Shown: positions 55,143 to 63,728 of the stretch, one piece after another | Numbering within the stretch: position 1 is the stretch's first letter | Layout of the letters: each line of letters starts with the position of its first letter | NCBI RefSeq assembly: GCF_024137865.1 | Contig: NZ_CP099960.1 | Location: 1,364,001 to 1,428,000, forward strand | DNA: 64,000 nt | Direction: 5' to 3' | Source of the DNA: Moraxella sp. FZFQ2102 | GTDB taxonomy: Bacteria; Pseudomonadota; Gammaproteobacteria; Pseudomonadales; Moraxellaceae | Translations under genes and position numbers: made by a program | The notes under the pieces: generated by a model | Told to the model about the DNA's origin: nothing | The model's database searches: none | Seen by the model: only the letters and a program-made list of their open reading frames with translations

Positions 55143-55442
55143 TTTGGTATGCCAAAGGATTGTCTAATGTGGATGGATAAGCATTGAATAGGTTCTGCAA
55201 TCAATAGAAATGCTGTAGAAGTCGTCATCACCACTGGATTTGCACAGTGATGATCGATAGATAACAATCGAATAATTGTATGATATTTTTAAATAATTAT
55301 TATGATAACAAAGGGTGGGTTTAAAAAATAATACCTGCAAGAATTGCCCCTAATTTGGTGCGGGTTTTTTGATTTCTAAGTGGCTGTGCGGGTTGTGAAC
55401 TTATGTACAACATATGGACGACAGGGCAAAAATGATGCTATT
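55143..55442. other. Intergenic region before the small coiled-coil gene
   Basis: About 300 bases without a gene. Contains a weak terminator-like stem (CCTGCA 55334 region with TGCGGG, then six T) and the left copy of a 36-base direct repeat at 55365-55400. Confidence 0.45.
55365..55400. repeat. Left direct repeat flanking the small coiled-coil gene
   Basis: T-run, GATTTCTAAGTG, GCTGTGCGGGTTGTGAAC. Matches 55859-55893 with a few changes. Confidence 0.7.
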
Positions 55443-55796
55443 ATGTACATTGATGATAGTAAATTAAATTCTTACAGTCGTGAAGAGTTGGAGAAAGTAA
55501 AAATGGCAATTGATATTACAAAAGTATTGCATGATGTGGAAATGGTTAGAAAACAACTTGAAATGGATATACAGCGATACGAAAATGAGCGGATGGAAAG
55601 ACAAGCCCAATTGGATGCTGAAGCTGAAGAACGCAAGGTAAGAGTTGCCAAAATGCAAGCTGAAATTGATGAGGCTATCAAGACAACAAAACATCGCCCA
55701 TCAACATCTGTCATTGTAGCATCTATTGCTTGTTTTGGTAGTATCGTGATCGCATTGATTGCAGCGGTTACATTTTGGCTAACAAATCCAGTTTAA
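55443..55796 (+). CDS. Small coiled-coil protein with C-terminal membrane anchor, unknown function
   Basis: From the ATG at 55443 the product has 117 residues. About residues 15-75 are a highly charged helix with heptad character (REELEKVKMAIDITKVL, RQAQLDAEAEERKVRVAKMQAEIDE), then a transmembrane helix (VIVASIACFGSIVIALIAAVTFW) close to the C terminus. No family recognised; tail-anchored coiled-coil proteins of this size are often phage- or plasmid-like accessory proteins. The open frame extends upstream to a GTG at 55380, but that lies inside the direct repeat. AT-rich relative to neighbouring genes. Weak ribosome-binding site, so start uncertain. Confidence 0.6.
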   Translation: MYIDDSKLNSYSREELEKVKMAIDITKVLHDVEMVRKQLEMDIQRYENERMERQAQLDAEAEERKVRVAKMQAEIDEAIKTTKHRPSTSVIVASIACFGSIVIALIAAVTFWLTNPV

Positions 55797-55858
55797 CCAT
55801 AAATAAAACGCCGTCTATATCAGTATTAATTTGGCAAGTTAAAACTGATTGTATTACC

Positions 55859-55893
55859 TTTTTGTTTTCTAAGTGACCCATGCGGTTGTGAAC
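55859..55893. repeat. Right direct repeat flanking the small coiled-coil gene
   Basis: TTTTTG, TTTTCTAAGTG, ACCCATGCGGTTGTGAAC. The rest of the 55797-56012 gap shows nothing else I can name. Confidence 0.7.
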
Positions 55894-56012
55894 GATGCGA
55901 TAACTCGTACGCATCTATAGTCGTTCGATGGTAAAGTGAATATCGCATATCCGCATTGCTCAACAAGTCAAAACGGTCGCCTAGATATCGGAAGTCTCAA
56001 TGATGTGCCGAA

Positions 56013-56050
56013 TAAAAAAGCGTAGGTTGTCTTATCATCAACCTACGCTT
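56013..56050 (-). terminator. Terminator of upp (minus strand)
   Basis: AAGCGTAGGTTG pairs with CAACCTACGCTT; the six-A run on the plus strand gives a T-run on the minus strand. Confidence 0.92.
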
Positions 56051-56067
56051 GATATCTTAAAAGCGTT

Positions 56068-56712
56068 TTACAACTGCTTTGTACCAAAAATCTTATCACC
56101 TGCATCACCAAGCCCTGGGATGATATAGCCATCTTCATTCAGGTGGCTGTCTAGGGCAGCGGTGTAGATTTTCACATCAGGATGTGCAGCATTGACCGCG
56201 CGCACGCCTTCAGGGGCGGCGACCAGCACAAGTGCTTTGATGTTGGTGCAGCCGTGCTTTTTGAGCATATCAATGGTTGCGACCATGCTGCCGCCTGTGG
56301 CAAGCATCGGATCTAGGATCAGCGCAGGGCGTTTTTCGATGTCATTGACAAATTTCTCAAAAAACGGCACAGGCTCAAGCGTCTCTTCATCGCGCTGCAA
56401 GCCCACCACAGAAATCTTAGCGGTCGGCAGCAAATCAAGCACACCATCAAGCATGCCCAAGCCTGCGCGCAAAATCGGCACGACGGTCACGGTCTTGCCC
56501 TTGATCTGCTCGCCTGTGATCTCACCACACCAGCCTTGCATGGCGAAGCTTTCGATCTCAAAATCACGGCTGGCTTCATACGCCATCAGGCGACCCAGCT
56601 CATTGGTCAGCGTGCGAAATTTATAAGTACTGCTGTCTTTTTCGCGCATCAAAGACAGCTTGTGGCGCACCAAAGGGTGGTCAATCACATGAATGTTCAA
56701 GTCGGTGGTCAT
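56068..56712 (-). CDS. upp: Uracil phosphoribosyltransferase
   Basis: Converts uracil and PRPP to UMP (pyrimidine salvage). The N-terminal [25 protein letters not shown], the PRPP-binding [24 protein letters not shown] and C-terminal [14 protein letters not shown] are the family motifs. At 214 residues it is of usual size. AAGG precedes the start. It follows ispE on the same strand after 129 bases; in many relatives prs lies near ispE, and here it does not. Confidence 0.96.
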   Translation of the reverse strand: MTTDLNIHVIDHPLVRHKLSLMREKDSSTYKFRTLTNELGRLMAYEASRDFEIESFAMQGWCGEITGEQIKGKTVTVVPILRAGLGMLDGVLDLLPTAKISVVGLQRDEETLEPVPFFEKFVNDIEKRPALILDPMLATGGSMVATIDMLKKHGCTNIKALVLVAAPEGVRAVNAAHPDVKIYTAALDSHLNEDGYIIPGLGDAGDKIFGTKQL

Positions 56713-56841
56713 AAAAATACCTTAATTTATCGTTATCAATCTGAAAACTAGGCACAGATTTACGCCGCCATGATACCAATTTTTGGCGAAAATTTCATCT
56801 ACTTCTTGGTAAAAATCACAGCAAAAAGACCAAACCGCGCT

Positions 56842-57735
56842 TTATTCACCGTATAAGCTGACTGCGACGACACTCGGACAAGGTGATGATAGTTGCCAAG
56901 CGGTCAAAGTTGCATCATCGATCTCATCACCAATTGGCAAAAATACCGTGCTGCCCGTGCCGCTCATGCGTGCGGTCGTGCCTGTTTGCGTCCCAAGTGT
57001 GCGCAGATAACTCATCGCAGCGGCAACTTCTGCTGAATCGCTCAGAGCAATTGGCTCAAAAACATTTGTAAAATCAGCAGTTTGTACCATGCCATATTCA
57101 GCATAACGCTCATCGATACGATCTAGCAGTGGGCAGTTTTTTTGTAGCTTAGGGTGGCTAAAATAGTGCGCGGTGGCAAGGTGTGCATGGGGCAAAAGCA
57201 GCAAATAGCGCGCTGCCGGCAGATGCAAGGGGGTAAGTTTATCGCCAATTCCCATCGCCAAGGCATCGCATTGTTTCATTTGGCTAAAAATAAAAAACGG
57301 CACATCTGCACCAAGACTTGCGCCGATATTCACCAGTGTATCACAGTCTAAATCCAATGCCCATAGTGTATTGACCGCAAGTAAAGTGGCTGCGCAGTTG
57401 CTTGAGCCGCCGCCCAATCCTGCGCCGGTGGGGATTTTTTTGTCCAGATGGATGGCAATCGGTTTGGCTTGATTAGGGCATTGTGCCGCCAATGTTTGCA
57501 AGGCTTTGACGATCAAATTATCATCAATATCATCGGTCAGTGTATCTGCGCCTGTCAGTGTCACCAGTGGCGTATCGTCCGTGATGGTATCGGGATTGAT
57601 AAGCTCAAAACTCAACTCATCGCCAAAATCAATAGCGCGAAATACGCTTTGTAAATCATGGTAACCATCATCACGCTTGGCGGTGATATGTAAGAATAAG
57701 TTAAGTTTGGCTGGAGAAAATACAGTCATCTGCAT
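56842..57735 (-). CDS. ispE: 4-diphosphocytidyl-2-C-methyl-D-erythritol kinase
   Basis: GHMP kinase of the non-mevalonate isoprenoid pathway. FSPAKLNLFLHITAKRDDGYHDLQSVF is the N-terminal signature; the ATP loop KKIPTGAGLGGGSSNCAATL and the C-terminal ARMSGTGSTVFLP complete the GHMP motifs. Length 297. Two ATG codons (57735, 57729) are possible. It starts 10 bases after lolB, as in pseudomonads and Acinetobacter, so both are likely co-transcribed. Confidence 0.96.
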   Translation of the reverse strand: MQMTVFSPAKLNLFLHITAKRDDGYHDLQSVFRAIDFGDELSFELINPDTITDDTPLVTLTGADTLTDDIDDNLIVKALQTLAAQCPNQAKPIAIHLDKKIPTGAGLGGGSSNCAATLLAVNTLWALDLDCDTLVNIGASLGADVPFFIFSQMKQCDALAMGIGDKLTPLHLPAARYLLLLPHAHLATAHYFSHPKLQKNCPLLDRIDERYAEYGMVQTADFTNVFEPIALSDSAEVAAAMSYLRTLGTQTGTTARMSGTGSTVFLPIGDEIDDATLTAWQLSSPCPSVVAVSLYGE

Positions 57736-57745
57736 GGCGCACCCG

Positions 57746-58318
57746 CTACTGATGATTGATGGTCATGACCACGCGATGACCGTCGGTGTGGGTGATGTGC
57801 AGGCGGTTTGGCTGATTTTTGCTGTTGTATTTAAAATTGGCAGTCCACGCGCCATTGATTGCAGTGGCTAGGCGACCTTGAGCATCACGGGTATGTGCGC
57901 TGTCGCTTGGAGCGGGGCGTGCGACGATCCAGTAAGGCAGCTGCGAGATTGGCGCTTGCCAGCCTGTAGCACTGTATAATAATTCATCAGGATTGGCTGC
58001 GCTGATAGTGCCTGTGCGTTCGCTGTTGAGCGTTGCGACTTTGCCATCGTAGCTGATGTCGGTAGTACCGATGCCGAGTGCACCTGTTAAGTTAATATTA
58101 AAATGCTCGCCTTCTTGCGCCCATGCATAAAAGGCACTGCCGCCTTGTGCGCCTGTATCGGTCTGTGTGGTGATACCGATTTTACCTGAGATATGAAAAC
58201 GAATGGGCGCGTCTGCTACAGATGCTATGCTTGTATTGGGTTTGACAGCCTGCGTGGTGGCACAAGCTGATAGTAGTAAGCTGCTGACAGCCAACGCGGC
58301 TAAGGCGAATTTTTTCAT
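57746..58318 (-). CDS. lolB: Outer-membrane lipoprotein LolB
   Basis: Receives lipoproteins from LolA and inserts them in the outer membrane. The lipoprotein signal peptide has lipobox LSAC (Cys19). The mature 172 residues follow the LolB pattern: FHISGKIGITT, GGSAFYAWAQEGEHFNINLTGALGIGTTDI, LPYWIVARPAP. Position between the TPR gene and ispE matches the conserved hemA-lolB-ispE locus, which strengthens the call. Confidence 0.9.
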   Translation of the reverse strand: MKKFALAALAVSSLLLSACATTQAVKPNTSIASVADAPIRFHISGKIGITTQTDTGAQGGSAFYAWAQEGEHFNINLTGALGIGTTDISYDGKVATLNSERTGTISAANPDELLYSATGWQAPISQLPYWIVARPAPSDSAHTRDAQGRLATAINGAWTANFKYNSKNQPNRLHITHTDGHRVVMTINHQ

Positions 58319-58359
58319 AAAAATCCTTGAGTAAATAATGGCTAATTAATAAGATAAGA

Positions 58360-60405
58360 TTAATAAATCTGACTGTCTGTGCTGTTTGCTTGACCGACGC
58401 CAAAACGCGTCTGCAGATCAGCAAGTAAGCTTGTGACCATTTGGGTATCACCCAAACCTTGATAAGCGCGCAGCAGTACAATGCCTACATCAAGCGTCGG
58501 CATGACATCGTATGGTGCTTGCAGATAGTCGATGACGGTGTCGTATTGCTGATTGGCAAGGGCGGCATTGGCAAGCGCCAACAAGGCATCAAGCTGACGC
58601 TGGCTGTCGTATTCAGGATCATCGAAGCTGATGTTACTGATGCGTTCGGCGATTTCTAGCGCGTCTTTGTCGTACGAGTCTTGGCTTAGGCGGAACTTGG
58701 CATCGGCAAGCTGATAGTCGGGATTAAACTCATCAATCTCAAGCAGCTTGGCGATGGCTTGGCGTTTGTCTTCAGGCTCAAGTTCATCTTCTAAGAGCTT
58801 AAAGCTGGCATAAAGTAGGCGATCGTCATTGGGATAATCGCGGTTAGCGATGGTGAGTAAGTCCTTGGCGTGCGCCTTATCGCCTTGGCTTAGATAAATC
58901 TCAGCTTGCAGGATGTAGCTGTCTGGCGCATAGCTTTCGAGCTCATCACGCAGTCGCGTCAGTGTCGCGATGGCAGCATCGATGTTGTTTTCTGCCAAAT
59001 AAAATCCCACCACTTTGGTGCGCGCATCTAGAACATTTTCATAATGCGTCACTTGCTCATAGTGGCGGCGCGCGTTTTGGATGTCGCCCAGTCGCTCATA
59101 GCCGATGCCCATATAATAATGCGCTTGACTGGCAAGGGTTGGATGTTCAAGCAATGGCTCAAGCACGCTGATGGCATCGACATAGCGCGCGCTATCAAGC
59201 CCAACCAAGCCTGATAATAGGCGAATGTCAGGATCGTTGGTGTTTTTATTGGCTTGGGCAAGCAGTGTCCATGCGCGCGACAGCTCTCCTTTTTCGATCA
59301 GATAGCGGATCTCGTACAAGTACAGATCTTTTTCTTTGGGCAGCTGTTTGCGCATTTTATGCAGATAAGTCCACAGCTCATCCATGCGATTGCTTGCGCG
59401 TAAGATGTCCAGTTTGAGCGTGATAAAGGCAAGATTTTTCGGCTCAAGACTCAAGGCTTGATTGACATGAAGACGCGCGGCGTCGTATTCATTTAGCCCC
59501 ATCAAGATACCCGCGCGCAGCACTGAGATCGACGCGTTATTTTGTCCAAGGTCTTGTAAGGCGTACAACAGCGCGCGCTTGTCATCGGGATTGGTTGGGA
59601 TAATGCCGTTTAGGATTTGCCCCAGATCTGCTCGCGGATCATAGTGCAAAATCATCGAAATCATGCTGGCTGCTTGATTGTATTCACCGGCTTTGAGCGC
59701 CAAATGCGTGACATAGAACCATGCAGGAATGTGCTCAGGGTTGGCGTCTTGCCAAGCAGTGGCAAAGGCAAGTGAATCGGCAGGCTGCTCAAATTCGATG
59801 GACAAGCTTAACGCACGCTCAAAGACGCTCGTGGCATTATCCTTAAAAGACTCTGCTTTATAAATGGTCAAAGCACGCTCAACATCACCGCGATCGGCAG
59901 CAAATTCAGCGTCCAATAACGCATATAAATCAGGCGTATCAAGCATCGGTAGTGTATCGCCTGCCACGAGTGTATCGCTCAATAAAATAGCAGGCACATC
60001 AGGGTGTGCGGTATCGCTAAAAGCGTGTTTGGGCGCAGCTTGTGGCGCATCTGTATTAAGCGTATCAAACGCATCATCGCCTGTATCGGGCACGGCAAGC
60101 ACCGCTTCTTCATCGTGCGTGGCGGTGTCGGCGTGCGTGGCGGTGTCGGCGTGTGTGTCGGTGGTCGCAGCTGTATCAGGCGTGCTATCAGCTTTTGGTG
60201 TTGCGACAGGGTTATAAAAAGGTAAAAGAACTTTTAATAAAGGATCAAAGACATTGGCGTGCACAGCAGGGACAAAGGCAACCGCGCCAACGGCAATCAG
60301 CATAACTGCCAGTGGTCTTTTGGCAAAGCGCGACGCCTTGCCTGATGCGTGGGCAGTCAGTGCATGGGTGAGATCACGGTTGTGTGCGTGCCAAAATTTT
60401 TTCAT
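58360..60405 (-). CDS. TPR-repeat protein upstream of lolB
   Basis: A ~681-residue protein with an N-terminal hydrophobic segment (PLAVMLIAVGAVAFVPAVHA) that may be a signal peptide or anchor, then a Thr/Ala/Asp-rich stretch (about 65-120), then TPR-type helical repeats to the C terminus (for example AQAHYYMGIGYERLGDIQNARRHYEQV). Such proteins precede lolB in many gammaproteobacteria and are presumed scaffolds at the envelope. The frame extends nine codons upstream of the ATG at 60405 to a TTG. Ends 41 bases before lolB. Confidence 0.83.
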   Translation of the reverse strand: MKKFWHAHNRDLTHALTAHASGKASRFAKRPLAVMLIAVGAVAFVPAVHANVFDPLLKVLLPFYNPVATPKADSTPDTAATTDTHADTATHADTATHDEEAVLAVPDTGDDAFDTLNTDAPQAAPKHAFSDTAHPDVPAILLSDTLVAGDTLPMLDTPDLYALLDAEFAADRGDVERALTIYKAESFKDNATSVFERALSLSIEFEQPADSLAFATAWQDANPEHIPAWFYVTHLALKAGEYNQAASMISMILHYDPRADLGQILNGIIPTNPDDKRALLYALQDLGQNNASISVLRAGILMGLNEYDAARLHVNQALSLEPKNLAFITLKLDILRASNRMDELWTYLHKMRKQLPKEKDLYLYEIRYLIEKGELSRAWTLLAQANKNTNDPDIRLLSGLVGLDSARYVDAISVLEPLLEHPTLASQAHYYMGIGYERLGDIQNARRHYEQVTHYENVLDARTKVVGFYLAENNIDAAIATLTRLRDELESYAPDSYILQAEIYLSQGDKAHAKDLLTIANRDYPNDDRLLYASFKLLEDELEPEDKRQAIAKLLEIDEFNPDYQLADAKFRLSQDSYDKDALEIAERISNISFDDPEYDSQRQLDALLALANAALANQQYDTVIDYLQAPYDVMPTLDVGIVLLRAYQGLGDTQMVTSLLADLQTRFGVGQANSTDSQIY

Positions 60406-60573
60406 CACTGGGCAACTTATCAAATCAATCAACCTATTATAAAAGGATTTTTGATAAGTGCAAATAAAACTTGATCAAACCCTGCCAAATGCCATCATTT
60501 TTTAACAAATGTACACCAATGATACAATATTGCGTCAAACTGCGTAAAAACTCGGTAATTTTGCCGTGAAAAT

Positions 60574-60603
60574 TTGTACCCCAAGTTATAAAGCTGTTAT
60601 AAT
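60574..60603 (+). promoter_or_regulatory. Candidate hemA promoter
   Basis: TTGTAC at 60574-60579 and TATAAT at 60598-60603, 18 bases apart, with an extended TGT before the -10. About 50 bases upstream of the hemA ATG. Confidence 0.6.
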
Positions 60604-60651
60604 ACCCTGTTTATTTCGCTTATTTTGCACCATCTGTTTTCGGGTTTTGTT

Positions 60652-61986
60652 ATGAAGCTTGCCGTTATCGGAGTCAATCACAAGACTGCCCCTGTTGAAT
60701 TGAGGGAGCGGCTGTCGTTCGGCTCGGATATGGGGCAGGCGATCAGCGAGCTGTCCGCGCAGGTCAATGGCTGCACCATCGTCTCGACTTGTAATCGCAG
60801 TGAGCTGTATTTTGGCATTGATGATCACAGCTTGACTGATGAAGGGGACGATGATGCCCAATCATCAAAAACCCTGCAGGCGATCGGGCAGTGGCTTGCG
60901 GATTTTAAAAACATCGACTTTGAGCAGATCGCGCCTTATCTGTACATCTATGAAGATGACCGCGCGCTCAATCACTGGCTGCGTGTGGCGGCAGGGCTTG
61001 ATTCGATGATCTTGGGCGAACCGCAGATTTTGGGGCAGATTCGTCAAGCGGTGGCGGTGTCGCGCGAGCATGGTGGTGTGAGCAGTGAATTTGGCTGGCT
61101 GACCCAGCAGGTATTTGCCGCTGCGCGCACGGTGCGCCGTGATACTAAGGTTGGTGCGCAGGCGGTGACTTTGGGCTTTGCGACAGCCAAGCTTGCCACG
61201 CAGATTTTTGATAATCCCAGCGATTGTACTTTTTTACTTGTCGCAGCAGGTGAGATGAACCGCCTTGTGGTGCATAATGTCGCCGCTTTGGGCGTCAAAA
61301 AAATCATCATCGTCAATCGCAGCCCTGAGCGTGCGCAAACCTTGGCAGATGAACTGGCTGAGATGGCAAAGGCTGCCAATCGCGCGCTTGAGCTTGAGAT
61401 CGTTGGGCTTGATAAACTTAGCGATGTCTTGCCAAAAGCCGATATCGTCAGCAGCTGCAGCGGCAGTATGCAGGCGCTGATCAGCTTTGATATGGTAAAA
61501 AATGCCCTAAAAATCCGCCGTCATCAGCCGATGCTGTTGGTGGATTTGGCAGTGCCGCGCGACATTGAGCCTGCGGTGGGTAAGCTTGATGATGTGTATC
61601 TGTATTCGGTCGATGATCTGCAGACGGTGATTGCGGGCAATATCGCTGAGCGCAAGCAGGCGGCGGTGGAAGCAGAATTGCTCGTTGGGCAATTGGTCGC
61701 AAAAATCACTGAGCAAATGCAAGTGCAGACCGCACGCACGCAGATCAAGGAGTATCGTGCGGTGGCGGATGCGCACCGTGAGCGACTGCTTGCTAAGGCG
61801 ATGGCGCGGATTGAAGATGGCGAAGATACTAAGATGGTGCTTGAGACTTTTGCCCACGAGCTTAGCCAAGCGTTAATGCACAGCCCATCGCGGCTGATTC
61901 GCCACAGCGCACAGCACAGCGACGCACAGACACTTGAGATGGTCGCGCAGACACTGATTCACAGTTATCGAGATAAACAGGTATAG
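60652..61986 (+). CDS. hemA: Glutamyl-tRNA reductase
   Basis: First committed enzyme of the C5 haem pathway, reducing Glu-tRNA to glutamate-1-semialdehyde. MKLAVIGVNHKTAPVELRERLSF and the catalytic Cys in IVSTCNRSELYF mark the N-terminal domain; SMILGEPQILGQIRQAV and the NADPH-binding region follow (VAAGEMNRLVVHNVAALGVKKIIIVNRSPERAQ). The C-terminal helical dimerisation domain is complete. The ATG at 60652 gives 444 residues; the in-frame upstream codon at 60625 overlaps the promoter region. Divergent from the TPR-lolB-ispE cluster. Confidence 0.97.
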   Translation: MKLAVIGVNHKTAPVELRERLSFGSDMGQAISELSAQVNGCTIVSTCNRSELYFGIDDHSLTDEGDDDAQSSKTLQAIGQWLADFKNIDFEQIAPYLYIYEDDRALNHWLRVAAGLDSMILGEPQILGQIRQAVAVSREHGGVSSEFGWLTQQVFAAARTVRRDTKVGAQAVTLGFATAKLATQIFDNPSDCTFLLVAAGEMNRLVVHNVAALGVKKIIIVNRSPERAQTLADELAEMAKAANRALELEIVGLDKLSDVLPKADIVSSCSGSMQALISFDMVKNALKIRRHQPMLLVDLAVPRDIEPAVGKLDDVYLYSVDDLQTVIAGNIAERKQAAVEAELLVGQLVAKITEQMQVQTARTQIKEYRAVADAHRERLLAKAMARIEDGEDTKMVLETFAHELSQALMHSPSRLIRHSAQHSDAQTLEMVAQTLIHSYRDKQV

Positions 61987-62005
61987 GGCTTATACCTGTT
62001 TTTTG
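61976..62005 (+). terminator. Terminator overlapping the hemA stop codon
   Basis: AACAGGTATA pairs with TATACCTGTT around GGGCT-type loop, then T-run. The stem contains the end of the reading frame. Confidence 0.88.
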
Positions 62006-62070
62006 TTGGTGCGGTTTTGTGATATTGTCAATTCTATCGAGCAATCCTTCATGGATGTTTGCTAAACAAC

Positions 62071-62099
62071 TTGGGCGCACATACCCAATCTGCTACAAT
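62071..62099 (+). promoter_or_regulatory. Candidate pepD promoter
   Basis: TTGGGC at 62071-62076, 17-base spacer, TACAAT at 62094-62099 with TGC before it (extended -10). Confidence 0.6.
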
Positions 62100-62139
62100 A
62101 CAGCTCATTACTCCATAGATATGACAATCAGGATGCCCC

Positions 62140-63636
62140 ATGACCTTTCACTTATCTGCTTATGAAGAAAATTTAGCCGTCGTTAAGGATTTTAACCCAT
62201 CGCTTTTGTGGCGATGGTTTGCGCGCATCAGTGCCACGCCACACCCAAGCTATCACGAAGAAGCGCTTGCTAATGACATCATCGCTTGGGCGACATCAAA
62301 AAACCTTGTCGCCCACCGCGATAGCGTCGGCAATGTCATCATCAAAAAACCCGCCAGTAAAGGCTATGAAAATCGCCCAACCATCGCCTTGCAAGCGCAT
62401 CTGGACATGGTGCCACAAGCCAATGCCGATACCGCACATGACTTTGCCACCGATCCCATTCGCCTGCGTATCAATCCTGATGATGATGCGTGGCTGATGG
62501 CGACAGGCACGACACTTGGCGCGGATAATGGCATTGGCATGGCAAGCTGCCTTGCGGTGCTGGAAGATGACTGCCTAAGCCATCCGCCGCTTGAAGTGCT
62601 TTTGACCATGACCGAAGAGACTGGCATGGTGGGTGTATTTGGGCTGCAGCCGCATACTTTAGATGCGACGATGATGATTAATACCGACACTGAAGAGATT
62701 GGTGAAGTATATATTGGCTGCGCTGGCGGTATTGATGCAGATATTAGCCTGCCGCTGACTTGGCAAGCTGCGACAGATACTGCGGTACAAATCAGTATCA
62801 AAGGACTGCGCGGCGGGCATTCAGGCATTGATATTCATAAGAATCGCGGTAATGCCATTAAGATATTGGGGCGTGTTTTGGCGGTGCTGCAGGCGCAATT
62901 TGCCGATAAATTCAGCCTAAGCACTATTACAGGCGGCACGCTGCGTAATGCCATTCCCCGCGAAGCCAGTATCATCATCAGCTGCGCGCCAGATGCTGCC
63001 GATGCCATCATTGCCAAAGCAGAACAAACATTTGCCACCATCGCGACCGAGATGGCAGGAGTTGAGCCAAATTTCACTGCTGAAGCCGCTTTGTGTGCGC
63101 CGACCGCTCAGACACTCAGCACAGACAGCAGCCGCACCGCTATTCATCTGATCAATGCCTTGCCAAGTGGTGTGGTGCGCCATAGCGATGTCGTGGCAGA
63201 TACGGTTGAGACTTCTTTGTCCTTTGGCAAGCTTGCCATCAAAGATGATCAGCTTGAATGCACCTTATTGATCCGTTCTTTGATCGAATCGGGAAAAATG
63301 GCGGTTTGTGATACCTTGCAAAGCATCGCGACATTGGCAGATGCGACCATCACGCTTGATGGCAGCTATGTCGGTTGGACACCTGATACCGACTCTGCCA
63401 TCACCGCGACCACCATGAAATTATATACCCAAATCCTAGGTCATGCACCCGACATCAAGGTCATTCACGCAGGACTAGAATGCGGACTGATCAAGACCAG
63501 CCATCCACAGCTTGACATCGTCTCCATCGGCCCTACCATCAAAAATGCCCACTCGCCTGACGAAATGGTGCATATCGACTCGGTGGCGACTTATTGGACG
63601 TTATTGACACAGATTTTGGCAAGTGTTGGCGATTGA
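62140..63636 (+). CDS. pepD: Aminoacyl-histidine dipeptidase / cytosolic nonspecific dipeptidase (M20C)
   Basis: Di-zinc dipeptidase (carnosine-type). PSLLWRWFARISATPHPSYHEEALANDI begins the fold; metal-binding residues are in LQAHLDMVPQ, LGADNGIGMA, MTEETGMVG and MINTDTEEIGEVYIGCAGG; the lid domain has LRGGHSGIDIHKNRGNAIK. The last metal ligand is in the HAGLECGLI segment. 498 residues, as usual. AGGA lies before the ATG. Monocistronic, with terminators on both sides. Confidence 0.96.
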   Translation: MTFHLSAYEENLAVVKDFNPSLLWRWFARISATPHPSYHEEALANDIIAWATSKNLVAHRDSVGNVIIKKPASKGYENRPTIALQAHLDMVPQANADTAHDFATDPIRLRINPDDDAWLMATGTTLGADNGIGMASCLAVLEDDCLSHPPLEVLLTMTEETGMVGVFGLQPHTLDATMMINTDTEEIGEVYIGCAGGIDADISLPLTWQAATDTAVQISIKGLRGGHSGIDIHKNRGNAIKILGRVLAVLQAQFADKFSLSTITGGTLRNAIPREASIIISCAPDAADAIIAKAEQTFATIATEMAGVEPNFTAEAALCAPTAQTLSTDSSRTAIHLINALPSGVVRHSDVVADTVETSLSFGKLAIKDDQLECTLLIRSLIESGKMAVCDTLQSIATLADATITLDGSYVGWTPDTDSAITATTMKLYTQILGHAPDIKVIHAGLECGLIKTSHPQLDIVSIGPTIKNAHSPDEMVHIDSVATYWTLLTQILASVGD

Positions 63637-63675
63637 GTGATAGATATAAATTGATCAAAATTTCTAAAAAAAACA

Positions 63676-63715
63676 AAAACCGCTCATGGTAACTTCATCA
63701 ACCATGAGCGGTTTT
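63676..63715. terminator. Bidirectional terminator between pepD and the aminotransferase gene
   Basis: AAAACCGCTCATGGT pairs perfectly with ACCATGAGCGGTTTT across ten bases. Confidence 0.93.
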
Positions 63716-63728
63716 ATATTTTTTAAAA

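Noticed and set aside
56713..56841. Possible tRNA-Gln next to ispE, as found in related genera
   Set aside because: I looked for acceptor and T-arm patterns and saw none in this gap.
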